From assembly GCA_022885665.1 (NCBI GenBank), contig JAGQDJ010000098.1:124001-188000 (forward strand): a DNA stretch of 64,000 bases, written 5' to 3'. Shown here piece by piece: positions 24,760 through 37,200 of the stretch. The first letter of the stretch is position 1, and every line of letters starts with the position of its first letter. A program made the position numbers and the translations under genes. Source of the DNA: Triops longicaudatus. Lineage: Eukaryota > Arthropoda > Branchiopoda > Notostraca > Triopsidae. The notes below the pieces were generated by a model. The model searched no databases, was not told where the DNA came from, and saw only the letters and a list, made by a program, of their open reading frames with translations.

Positions 24760-27700
24760 TCACTCTTCCGTAAAATCTTTAAGATATTCAGGTTCGGCAT
24801 CCATAAAACCTGGCAGGTCTATTTCCAAATTTCGAGGCAAGCCGCCCTCTTTGCCTACCAGCCAGAACGTTTCCATCATGCCTTTACCCTGTCAGCATAG
24901 TAAATCGTCAATATAGATTTCTTCAAGGCTCCGGGGAGTTACGGAAAAGTACCCGAAAACGAGGTTTTTTATTCCGTTTAGGTTAATTTTAGCAGAGTTA
25001 AATACATCTTACCTTAACTTCCATAACGGCTCGTGATTCAGTGATAAAGCCTCCCAGTTGGTCCAAAAGCAATTTGGTAGATGAACTCAGCTGGACTTTC
25101 ATTGCTAGCCCCAATTAGAAAAATATTTGGTAAAAAGAAAATTATTAGTCTCCAGAACTAAGTCTTAGCACCTGAACTAGACTAGCTATTTCGTTTAAGT
25201 AGCTTCGTAACGAGTCTCATTTCCTTCTCCATTTACCTTCACCGGTGGATTCCATGCGGGAAGCTGTGTTGATAGCGTCTCCGAAGAGGCAGTAACGTGG
25301 CATTGAAGTTCCCACAACGCCCGCTACACACGAACCTGAGTTCACTCCTATTCTAATCTCGAGGTTTTGGTTGGGTCGATGAGGGACACGGAAAGACCGA
25401 ATGCCGTTAATTAAATCCAGAGACATCGTACAGATTTCGGCAGCGTGTTTTATCCCTGAGGACAGACAAAAAAAAGAAAAGCTAAAATACCTCAAAAGCT
25501 TCTAAATAGCTTTCCAAAGCTGAATCAGGAGGAGTAGGATGTGCCTATTGTACCATTTCTGTGTGGAAGTCCGGATACCACCATGTAGGCGTCACCAATA
25601 GTCTCGACTTTATAGACGTCATAGCGCTCAATCCGGGAGTCAAACATTTTGTACAGATTGTTCAAGAAAGTAATGATCTATTTAGAACATATTCTTTTGT
25701 CAGTGGGTTTGTAGATTTTTCGGGTGGTGTGCGTCAATAAACTTTTGCGTCAACACGTAGGTGCCAACAAGGTTATTACTTCCATTGGAGTGCTCGAGGC
25801 AGAAATTTGGGTGAAACCCACAATGTCACTGAAGTAGATTGTCACCGAGTCAAAGCTTTCTGCTGGGACCTGTGAAATATTTCCGTTTACACAAATGTTG
25901 GAAAATGGGCTTCAGAAGGGATAAGTTATAGGAAATTTCTGCGTTATTGGCATATTTTTTCTCGTACTTGTTTCCGTTGCTTGAGCATTTTGGCCACTGG
26001 AGCTGGCAGCATTTGACAGAGCAGTCTGTCGCATCGACGCCGCTCTCTCTTGAGTTCAGTGCTCTTCTCCACCAAAGTACCGGCAAATACCTTGCAGAAG
26101 TTATGGGACTTTAGAAAGAGGTATACGGTATAATACTTCTCGAAGTACTTGAATGGTATTTGTGGCGTTGCGGACCAAAATGATGATCAGGGGAGAGAGG
26201 ACGAGCACAACGGCCAGTACTGCTACCGTTACGTTTTGTAGGTACTCGGCATTTCTGGACTCCACGCCTAAATTCTCCCTGTAACAGCAGTAGTTAATAA
26301 CTATACCATTTTGAAGCAGCATATTACGAAACTGAATCGCGGAGCTCCCATTGGTACACACGTAACTCGCTGATGTACTCGTTCATATACCGGTAGTATC
26401 TGGAAGCTAGAGCAGCGTCAGGTTCTCGCTGAGCATTGCTGTACACTTGCCGTCGCCTTTAGAAAAACGTTATACAAGCCCTCTCCCAGTTTGCGCTTTC
26501 TTAGAGTTTATCATGCCCTTGACTTAATTAAAAAGAAATTTTACGTGGCGGTTAAGTTGTCAAAATAGCGAAATTCTTGCATGAAGGTATCGTAACGTTG
26601 GTGAATTGCTGGTGAAAATTGCTGTGTTGCATTCAGGTAGTCCTGGGCCAAGGAATCGTAACGAACGAACTGCACGTAATTGGCGTTAGAAAGCTTGCCT
26701 TTCCCGAAGTAGTACAGCCCGTACACGATGGCGATCGAGAAGTTTTCAATACACCGGATCATGTATTGGAAGGCGATTAAGAGCCTGTAATGTAGATTTC
26801 GTCTATGGGAATAAGTGAACTTCTCGAATTAAATATTTCGGTATTGGCAGAGAGAACATAATCCGCCCACGAAAGGTAATTCTGTTGGAACACTTGAGTT
26901 TCGAGACTAACCGCTAGAACACTCTGCGATTAAGGGACTGCATCGTAGTACTGTACCTGAAAGCACCAGTAGCTGAGGTTTCCCTGATCCGAGTTGAAAG
27001 CTGATCCAAGATAAGATCATTAGCTACGTTGTACCACTCAATTTCTTTGATGGCCATATCATCCACTGCTCGAGCTTTTTCACTGAAGACAATTGGTAAA
27101 TCCCTTAAGTAATATTTCTACGAAATGTGAAGAAATAATTTGTCAAGTACTTACGCCATATCCACGATCCCATAGCGTTTCACCCTGTAACGTCATAGTA
27201 AGATTAATGCCACGAAGAAGGCGTTTGATCCACTTTAAACGTTCCATTATTACCCGAGGAGGCTCAGGTGATCCATAAAATTAGCTTTGGTACCAAAAAT
27301 GCTATTCCACGCGTCTTGCTTAAAGGTGAACAGTACCGAAAGGTTTCGTAACACCTCGTCTGTCATTGAAAACCGCTGGGATAATTCCGTTCTGTACAAA
27401 TTTCTAGTTATGGAAAGTGTGTTTTTCGTAAAAGATGTATATCGATAGTCATATAAATCCTTATATAGGGCAATATACCTGCTACCGTTCGTAAATACAT
27501 AGTAGGCTAGTTCGCTACGTTCAGCTTGCAAAGCGGCCAGTAGCTCACCCACTTCCACCGTAAGATCAATCTAGGCGATGAAAAGAGTGTACTTAATGTA
27601 AACATAACTCATGTCATGGGTTCAAAAAATATGCCTTCATTTGCCAGTTCCTTTCCTGACAGAAATTTTAATATTACTTTATCTAATCAAACTACCTATG

Positions 27701-28164
27701 TTTAGAAGGAATTTAACTGCGAACTATCGTTCCATTTCACTAGCAAATTATTTCTTGCGCATTGACATAATTATTAGGACATTTAAAATTTCAAAAACTT
27801 TTTTTTACTGGTGCCATTTCACTGTATAGTATAAATTTTGTGCGAAGGTAACGGCTTCATGAAAACTCCACGAATTTAGCATAAATCTTTCGAGAAATTT
27901 GAGAATAATACAAACTTGGTGTTCGATGAATGTGGCTGTTTGCTGAGCAATCACTGCGTCGTACATGGTGAAGCAATTTTGTATAATGAGCGCAGCAATG
28001 GGAATGAAGGGTAAGACCAGCATTTGCAGTAATTGCACCCTTTTACCGGACTTGGTGGACGGGTTCACGTGGACACAACCTGTAGACACGGATACAAGGG
28101 AGGACTCTTCATATGAAGAAGCTGAAATAGCTGTGCTGTCGTGACGTTCACTGTCAGACTGCAT
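24760..28164 (-). CDS. NIT-domain receptor guanylyl cyclase, complete 13-exon model, 655 aa
   Basis: Plasma-membrane receptor that should convert GTP to cGMP when its outer NIT (nitrate/nitrite-sensing type) domain is engaged. Exons in order: 28164-27916, 27570-27254, 27184-27155, 27082-26957, 26784-26545, 26456-26358, 26278-26149, 26090-25968, 25869-25780, 25677-25554, 25455-25237, 25104-25013, 24888-24760. Phase is kept throughout. Layout: cytosolic N-terminus with a Ser-rich stretch; TM1 about residues 44-64; outer NIT domain about 84-350; TM2 about 370-390; a linker helix (KRERRRCDRLLCQMLP) of the type preceding cyclase domains; cyclase 439 to about 613. Metal-binding Asp453 (FSDIVGFT) and Asp497 (IGDAYMV) are present. 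Glu493 and Cys565 at the base-selecting positions favour GTP over ATP. Asn572 and Arg576 (NTASRMES) are the transition-state pair. All key catalytic residues are intact. Splice-site reading is the only uncertainty. NIT-cyclases are known from annelids and placozoans, where a link to nitric oxide has been reported. Confidence 0.92.
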
Positions 28165-28745
28165 TGCTGCAACTAGGATTCGTAGCTTTTTCGTACGTTA
28201 AACTAACAAGACAGGTGTAAGTATGAAGAGAGCGTGAATACAAATGACAAGTACCAGCTGGCTGGTGCGTACACGTTATGATTCTGTGCCGTTACCTGCT
28301 CTTTATAGCCATCGCTGACTCTCTCATCTGCTCTCCCCACTAAAGAGCATGTCATCCGTTCCGTAAAGCCACAGTAATATTTTTTGGTATCTGTGCTGTC
28401 GTGAGCGGTCACCTAATGAGTTTCCGGTTGCGTTGCTAATTACGGAAGACATGAATACCTATACACGGATAAAATTCCCCATGTCTGGCTTCATGTCGTC
28501 TCGTATGACGTGAGGGCGGATTGAAGCGAATTTTCTTACTGCCTAAAGATTATAACTTAGGCTAATCGTGTGACAGGGCAAGTTTAGCGAACAGGCAATG
28601 GGAAACATTTTCTTCTTCGACAGACATGTAGAATTGAAATAAGTTTTTTTAAACATTTGTTATAATTGTAAGAGGAACAAGCTGTATTTACAGCACTCAT
28701 GGAAACGTTACATACAACAATTCACCTTTTTCCGTTGTTCTTTTA
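28165..28745. other. Intergenic between two minus-strand genes; cyclase 5' flank
   Basis: A possible 3' splice site (CCTAGTTGCAG) sits just before the cyclase ATG on the minus strand, so the 5' UTR may be spliced or trans-spliced. The 69-codon open frame at 28203-28412 has no recognisable domain. Confidence 0.4.
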
Positions 28746-31700
28746 TCAGAAAGAAGGGCGAGAATGAGTTGGTGGATTATTGGATGCAGGGTTGTTATTT
28801 TTGGTGTGCTGACAACTAAGACTACGAGTTAGGGTCTTGGGAATTATTTCAAGTTTGCCGGAACTCTCAGTTTCGTTGTCTAATTCGTCCTCAGGGACAG
28901 TTGGCTCTTCTGCGGAAGCTTCAGACGAAACTGGAGTACTGATCTTGTTAGATTTGTAAATTGGGGAAGATTTTGGAACCGTTTTATGCGGAACAAGATT
29001 CTTGCTAAGTAGTTGAATCGGATATCCATAAAAACCGCCGTGGTACGCTAATTGGTTACCATTAGTGTAGGAAAAGAAATCAGTCTGGGTTGAAGATTGG
29101 GTGAAACCGACACCTGGATACGGTATCTCGTAACTAACGTCAGTTGACAACACGTTTTCCGAGCGGTCACTTTCTGCAAGGATATCCTCCTTATTACTTT
29201 CCAGCTCATTCGTGCATGAGGTTGATGATGATGCTGCAGCTTCATTAGCTGTTGTGGGGGTCTTCGTAGGGGTGCTTTCATTCTCCAACTCTTCGTGCCC
29301 CCCTTCGTCGGTTTTAGAATTAGCGGTAACGCAAGGGATAGAAGAGCAATCGTTGTCCATATTAGCGTTGATTAAACTTTTCAGGTCGTCTTGATAGCCA
29401 CGAACTTCGCACGGAATTTCTGTTGTGTATTCCTGTTACAAAGTACAGTAGAATATTACGATTCAAACTGGACACTTGTAGACTTGTTCGGGATATTTTT
29501 AATCATAACCTTAGCTTCCAGTAATCACAAACTGGGCTCGTCGTATGGTGGATAAATTACTTACGTATCACTAGAACTAACTTTGTATGATATTGTAGCT
29601 TTATTTTACGTTCGACTGTAGTCGGCGACATTTGTTGTTGGCTTCAAATAACCAGCACTGCTGTGAGGGACATTCCCTCCACTACTGTGGCAACCTCTGT
29701 ATTACCTTGCATAATAGGTTGAGCAACAGGTGTTCAATAATTTATGTGGAATAAAATACCACTTGATTAGAAATGTTGTGGTGCTGCAGTTAATTATCTA
29801 TTGTTTTGCAGTAAATTCTATCCAGAGTCGTAGCGTTAACACGAGGGTCGATTTTTATCAAAGGTAGATACTCTAGAAGTAAAGATCTTTTAAGCAAATG
29901 TTCCCACTGCAACACTATTACTATTGCTAGTAATACAGTACTAGCTTCCAGAAGTACTCAGATTGTAACAAGTAAGGGTGAAAGGTTGAAACACCCTTCT
30001 ACTGGTTTTGTGCATGCGGGAACTTGTTGGTGAGAAGACATGTAAGATCGTTAGTGTCTTTGCTTATTACTGAAATTGCTGATTGTGGTATTTCCATACC
30101 AAACGAAGAGCTGAGCATTTTGTCCCTAGTTCCCAAGTGAGGGGTAAAATGAGCTCTGGAGGACGTCGTACAGATTCATGCTTTTTAAACTAATATGTAT
30201 ATTCATGTGGCTTCAAATCACTTCACGCAAGGACATGTTGCTTAGTTACGCCGTTCTTTGCAGCTTCCTAGCTTTGATCTACTTTGTCACGTAAACGTGT
30301 GCACAAGTATCACGGGAGAAAAAATAATTGTGATATTTTGTCGGTAGTAATTTATCCCCCAAGTGAACAGTTCAGCGCCTTTCAAGAAAATTACTCCCAA
30401 GGATACCATACCGGGTGTTGTGTTATCTTCGGGGATTTTATCTCCAGTAAGAGCGCACTAATGCCCTTCAAACAAAATATCCTTAGAATATTCTCTCATG
30501 GGAGAAATTTTACCGAGTTTGCAAGGATAGGAACGTCGAGCCGTATTTCAATATTCCGATCACGAATTCTTTTGAGTGCTGAACATTTATTTTGTTAAAT
30601 AGCAGTGGCATAATCTTCAAGTCGGGAAGAAATGTAACAGCCCATTTCGAGATTGTAAACGGCATTCTCTCCTCCCCTCTTCCGTCTTGTCTTTGTTGCC
30701 ATAAGTGGTTTTGGCACGACTTATGCATATCATTCTTCGTTTCTGACACACATACGCACAGTAATCTGTAGATCAATCTCTATGAGCAGTACAATCCTAT
30801 TTGCCCTCGTTAATGATAGAGGTTATTGACAATGAAAAGCAACTAAAGTGTAATATATCATTTGTTCAGGGTTCAATTCGTTACTGAAAATAATTGAGAT
30901 AAAATTGCTGGGCACATTACTGCCATAATGCTCACTTTCATCTTGTTTCTTTATACAACACTGCATTAGAAGCTGCATTGTCGAACTTCTTTGTATACTG
31001 GTACCGATATTATGCTAGTAATAGTATTCAATATTTGCAGCACCCACCACACCAGTTAGCATAGAATAACAGCATCAATGTGGTTTATGCAGATTTCTTA
31101 TGCAGAAAGTACTATTGTAAACAAATCGTTTAAAAAAAACGATATACAACTTAGTATGTAATGTAACTTATTTAGAAATATACGAACCGTACTGTTCACG
31201 TCTCAATAGATTAAGCTTACAAGCCGAAATCCTTTAGCTGCTGTCCTTACAAGCTTACACTTTTCGTCAGTAGGTACCGCCGGAAACTAAAACCCCGAAA
31301 TTAATGCTGGCGATGTTTATTTATATTTACCTGCGTTTCAACAATGAGTTCGTTCTCATGAAGCAGTATTATACTGATTCCGCGGTTGCGGTCAGTTTCT
31401 GTTGTTCGATGTGGCGCATAGGTGACGCAAGTTCCGTCTTCGACGACGGATGTGTCCTGTAAAAGAAAGCAATATGTTATTACCACTGCTGCTCGCACAT
31501 TTTCTCCTCTAGTCCCTCAAGAAGTGCCTCTTCAAGTTTTCGTATTATTTTCTCCGTAAGAGCTCTGATATGCACAAGAACCGTAAAAAAGTTCAGATAG
31601 CCTTTTTTCTCCGCTGTCGCCCCGTTCAACTCCAAACAAAATGAATGGTGGCTGTGACCTCATTGATTTTTAAAGAACTTGGTAAGGCTTTCCGCAGACT

Positions 31701-34276
31701 GGTACCGGATTCTTTTACGAGACATTAGATCGACTAAATAGGACATCTCACAGGCCCTCTCCTAATATTGAGATAGCTCCAGGCTCCCCACCAGTGTAGA
31801 AACGGTAGTAGTCGTAATAGTAGGTAGGTAGTAGCCATAAACAACTCGAGCCAAGTTTTCCACCATGGGGTCATTGGAGTGTTTTTAAAAAACCTCCTGA
31901 AAGCCATTTTGACCCTCCGAAATCCCTTTTATTTCTATACTTAAAAGGTGAGTTCCTGGCAAACCTTTAATACTCAGCCCTTCGGTGCCACCTAGAGGCA
32001 TTATTTCTTATTTTTCAGCTAATTAAGTACACACTTTTGTCCTTGTGCTGTACCGCATGGACAGAGAGTCCGGTATTGAAAGTTCGACAACAGTAATAGC
32101 ATGTATGTGTCTTGCTGTTTGCCACAATAAGCTTGGGCTTGCACGATAAACTTTTCACGTGTTATTTTAAATGCGAATCTTTCTGTTATGAAAATAGTTA
32201 CCAATGCGTGGTTGGACAAAGACAAAGTCGTGAGTCCGCTATTAGCCGTCGCCGTGTGTGATCCATCCATCCCCAGATAAACTGGCTTGGATTTTCGCTG
32301 TACCCACATGTACCTGTAAGTAATGACATTTGTATAATTCCCGAATACCCAAAGTTTCATTACACTGAAAGCATTTTCTGATGTTCTTGCTCATTAAAAG
32401 TTTTGATAGCGCGATTTCGCATGATAAACGATTTAGACGGGGTCAAGAGAGGAAGAAAGAACCTTTCTACCTACCTTACCGCGGCACTAATAGCTAAAAG
32501 AGCCGCTAGGATGGCGACCGTAACGAGAGCAATAAATAACGCAGTTTCCGTTTCTGTAACGACAGTTTTTGCGATACGCAGCACAGAAAAAGAACAAAGA
32601 AAGCAACGAGAGAAAAATGGAGAAGAATTAGAAAACGTTCAGGTAGTTATGGATTTCGTGGAGCAGTTTTCTTAAAACTCGTTCGTGGTGGGTTAAGATG
32701 GATTTCGTTGCGAAATGGGAATAGCTCGGACGACTTCCCTAAGCATTGAAATTCGGATCCCGTCACCACCGCTTGAGTCTGATTCAGCAAATACAGCGAC
32801 GAGGTTCAATACATTTTGGGAGAAGAGGAACTTGGGAGACCCACGACTTAATATTGATCTGTTGAGCCTGAAGATCACAAAGGCCACAGGCGAGAACGCC
32901 AAGTTCTTATTTCCAGTATTGCTGATTACCATTGTAAACTGTGTGCCTTTCAAATGGTGGTCTTGTTATTCAAGCGTAGCCAATGTTGGTTTAAATCCGT
33001 GCCGCGTTTTTCCCCTTGAAGAAAATTCAAATACTGTCCCATGGAGCGGAACATATACCAGGGGAGAAGATTTGTCTCAACGCAGGCCATACATGGGATA
33101 AAAAATTATCAGTCAGAGTTGAAAGGAATAATCAGAGATATGTGACATCAACGAGGAAACCTCATTACGCAGCTTTTTGGATCTAGTTCGGCTTGAAACT
33201 AAGCCAACAGGATTGCATTAGAGTTTCGGTTGAAACCGAAGAACGTGTCAGAGGATGGTCTTACAATGCTAACGGGAAAAAAAGAAAGGAAACGGGGCAA
33301 GAGCACTACAGGACGTGGAAAACGACAAAGGAAATGTAACGTTAGAAAAAGGCAGCCACTGGAAGGAGATAAAAAAGGAAAACTTATTGTACTAATTAGC
33401 GTCGCTGTCAGCCAGAGCTAGCAATTTCTAAGAGATTATACTTCAACGATAGAAGAGAATAAGATAGCCTATATATATCTAACTGGGTTCTGGGGAGCTA
33501 GATGTACCCAAGCGCAGAGAAAAAGATTTACATAGCGTCAGACTTTCAGGTCAGCTAATGCTTCATGCTGGTGAAAGTAAGAGGGAGATTTTGCGGAAGC
33601 TGACAAAACCCAAGTCTTCGGAAGAAAAGTGACAAAGTGTAACAGCCTGACCGTAACATTCTTCTCCCGAGCCAAAATGGCTTTTCAGTCGACTCCAGCA
33701 TTAAAAAGAAATTTATCGGCGTCAATGTCTTACAATTTATTGGGATATGAACCGCAGCCTAAGACAGCTTATTAATCACGCCTTTACTCATGGGTTGTTT
33801 TAAAACGAAATATACGAAAAAAACGTCGAATCTGTGCTGTGCAGCGAAGTAACTTCATGTTACTGCGCTGCACCTGAAGAACACCATGACTCATCTGCTA
33901 TGAATATTGAAGTTAAAGCAAATCACGACAGCTTGTGGGTGACTCGGAGAATAAAATCAGCCCAAATTCTAAGAAATTCATTTACGAAAGTCCTGGAATA
34001 GGGACTCCTAAAAGGATTGAGCTAGGTAAATCTTTTATGAAAACTGGATAGATTGTGTTGCTAAGTATTTAAAGGCTGCAGGATAGAAAGTAATATTTGA
34101 TGTAGCAACGTGTGAATACATCTGAGATGATAATAGAGATGCAGCAAACGAGTGAAGATTGATTTGTGTTTACCTTCTTCGTAGCTGGGAAGAGCATCTA
34201 AAGTACCATTACTGACGTCAGCCCACGCCAGCTCGTTCTCGAGAGTCGACAGACTCAAAGAGTTTTCCCACGGCAT
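28746..34276 (-). CDS. Unrecognised single-pass membrane protein with long acidic Ser/Thr-rich tail, 368 aa
   Basis: I do not recognise this family. Model: exons 34276-34174, 32553-32475, 32313-32202, 31456-31331, 29432-28746, all phases consistent. The first 36 residues (MPWENSLSLSTLENE...) carry one N-glycosylation site (NGT) and no signal peptide. One strong hydrophobic segment follows (ALFIALVTVAILAALLAI, about residues 39-58), then basic residues (R..QRKSK), which predict an outer N-terminus and inner C-terminus. The tail of about 300 residues is rich in Ser, Thr, Pro, Glu and Asp, including a Glu/Thr/Ala/Ser stretch and an Asn/Pro/Ser-rich end (HTKNNNPASNNPPTHSRPSF). Such tails usually act as docking or phosphorylation platforms; that is inference. 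The start is the first in-frame ATG after a stop, and a GC-richer region lies about 0.7-0.9 kb upstream. Additional 5' exons are possible. Confidence 0.62.
32554..34173. other. First intron of the single-pass membrane protein gene
   Basis: Intron of about 1.6 kb. Open frames on both strands at 32693-33101 overlap each other and have no flanking splice sites of the right phase, so I read them as chance or as old unidentifiable repeat sequence. Confidence 0.45.
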
Positions 34277-37200
34277 TTTCGAGGAGTATGATAACACTTT
34301 TTTCCAGTAGAAAATAACGGAAAAGTCTCAGAAATACTGCAGACGGAATGCTGTACACAGTAGAAGTGAAGAAATACTGAAAAAGTTTTTCTCCAACGAA
34401 AGCGAACAACGTTCGCTGTCGTTTATTTTCAATCTCCTTCTGGTGCGTTCATCACCACTTCTACAGAATGAATCTTACAAGTATCTGTGATGAACTCGAA
34501 CTAACTGATTTAATTACTTCGATGTTCGTTACGATTGAAAGATAAATCCCCCATAAACTTTTCGCGATTTTTTATAACATTTTCTTCTCTCAGGGGAACT
34601 GAAACTATTGTGTTCTCAAGTCCAGTATTCTGAAGCAAAAAAATCGTTCCGTAAGGCACATTGCAGCAGTACATCACTTAATCGTAAGGCGCAATTTGGT
34701 TTTACCATTGAAATTCATTTGGAAAGAACAATAACGGTCATTGACATGAATTACGTTAAACTGCGAAGCTATATTGTTCACGTCACGGCTAGTGAGATTA
34801 TTGGGATCGCTTACAATCTGCGACGAAATTTGAAGTTAGTTTAGCACCAGAGATAGGAATTCATGTCTCCACGCACAGAACTTGGTACTTGTACTAGCGC
34901 CCAGTACCTCTTGCTGCGAGATCTCAGGATGCTGCGCTTGTCGTTCACATTAGATTTCCCGCTGGCTCGGGGAACGCTCAAGCCCGTTCATGCTCTCGCC
35001 TCAAGCTGCGATGCGAAAACGCGGGGAGCGTGAGCGAGAGGGCGCAGAAATGCCGAGCTCAATGCAGAGAGTGGGAGGGCGAGAGAAAGGGGCGTCAGGG
35101 GAGTCTATTGCTATCCCCTCGGAAAAACTGGAAGGAATAGGACAAGAACCTCCGCTGTGCCCAGGGGTCGATATCTGGTCTTAACGCTCTCCTGCAAAAT
35201 GGAACCTTTTTCACAGCTTCTCTGTTTGCGCGTTGAGCAGTGTAACCGCAACTCCTAAAGCCGTGGCTAGCCTCCACTTACTCATTGAATAGTTTTGTGA
35301 AACGAAAAACCCTTTTAAAGAGTCATGTTCGGTATGGAAACCTTGTTAGAGGCTGGTGTATTGAACTTCGAGCCCCGACGAGGTTTAATGTTTAAATGCG
35401 AAACGGGGTATGGGAGAGGGTAGAGAGGAAAAAGGGACGTTCGAAGGGTTAACGAGATGTAAATAATTTACGTTTCGCCTTTTTTTCTTAGAAGCAAACC
35501 GTTGGCGAATTTTGAGAGCAGATTTTTTAAGTCCTGGTGAGCAATCCAAGAGCAATCTAAGTCATCTACATCCGGAAGGAATTTTGAGCCGCTGGAGCAT
35601 TCATTTCCATGTGCAAATCTAGGAAGAGAAGGACAATAAGAAAGTGGGAGAGATTAGGGTCGGGGGTGTAGGTTGGGGTGGTAGTAAGTGAAAGACAAAG
35701 CCATTTTCATGCAGCGTCAAAGCAAAACAATGCTCTGGGAAGCAGCGAAACTAAGCGTAACCAATGAGAGTTTTGCCGTTATGAAGGCCATATTACCGTC
35801 GACGTCAGCATAAGCCAGCATCCTTCAGCATGAAGTCTTGTGTTGTGTGATACTTCGCTGGAAATGTTTGACAGTCCTGAACACACAAATCGAATAAGAT
35901 GCGTCTCACTGTCGTATTAACTCGAGCCGAACGAACAAATCAAGTCCAACGTATATGGGATGTGCTACGAAGGGCTCGAGTGAAGAGACAGTGCTCCAAA
36001 ATAGAAGTTGACTTAATAGAATGTGCAGACAGGAAGCCGATCATTCTGTAGACTATATTATATGAGCGTAAACTGGAATAACATGAAAAGCGGGCATACA
36101 AAAGGCGTTATCATCCATACGTTTTATTGTCCCTGTGGTGCGCAATGAGTGTTGTCCAAGATATTCTGTTACGTATAAAGTATAATTCAGATATCTCATA
36201 AAACTTGTAATTACGGTCACATATTTATGTACGGTGTGAACGTTGTAAATAACAAGTGTAAAATTAATACTTATTTGTTACAACATTCGATTGGAACACC
36301 CATCAATAAATAAATAATTTGAGCGATATCGAAAATGTCTTTGATTTAAATGAACACAGTAACGAGCTACTAGATCTAAGATACAGTTTGTGGAAATGTA
36401 AATCAAATTATCTTTTTCTATAATGATTCTATTTTCTAAATGTGAACGAAAAGATGTTAAGGTTTGGTGAAGATTAAGTGAATTGTAAACTTGAGCAAAT
36501 AACTCCGTTTAAAAAACCCTTTTATCTTGTCGCAGTACTTCCGATCAGTATTAATGTTAGCATTATGACATTCTATTTACTTTTTACCGAGTTTTCATTA
36601 ACTATCATTATTTATTTACTTGTTTATTTTTCTTTACCTTGAAGTAACCGAATTGGCATTAAAGCAGCATATTCACGTTCAAGTTCACATTTCAGAAAGC
36701 TATCGCGAAAGTTTTTGAAAAGCAATTGTCACTGCACGAACTTGACCTTAGTGAACCGTACTCGGAGTACAAATTCTGGACTTCGTAAACGAAAACTGAA
36801 GCTTTTCAATTATAACCGTGAATGCAACTTAGCGTAAAGCTAAGTTAGCGCAAAAGTCAGCTAAAGTTACCAACATTACTGTCCATGTTATATGTACATG
36901 TTTCGCAAAGAAAGTTGGTACTGAAGGAACGTGTACAACTCCCTGAGTAATTAAATTATCAACAGCGATCCTAAACTTGGTATCGACTGCAAGCTTGAGA
37001 AGTTTTAAGAGAAAAAGTATGTATGAAGAAAAGAGATTACTTTTGCAGTAGCGTAAGTTCACTTCGTAGCACGTGGCAACTGTCAAGGGACATCTGAAGG
37101 TTTGGGGGGTATCAACTTCACTTGTTGGAGGATCACATTCCCAATTTACTGTCTATCCTTAAATGATCCTAGGCTTGGACTTAGGCGAGGTTGTAGAGGA

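Noticed and set aside
28203..28412. 69-codon minus-strand frame upstream of the NIT-cyclase
   Set aside because: No domain and no in-frame link to the cyclase start; probably 5' flank or UTR.
32693..33101. Overlapping 86- and 128-codon open frames on both strands
   Set aside because: They lie in an intron whose flanking exons join in phase without them, and they lack suitable donor/acceptor pairs. Probably chance.
36829..37090. Minus-strand 'CYEVNLRYCK' stretch reminiscent of a frizzled-type Cys spacing
   Set aside because: Only about 12 residues would be exonic and no following exon with the rest of such a domain was found.
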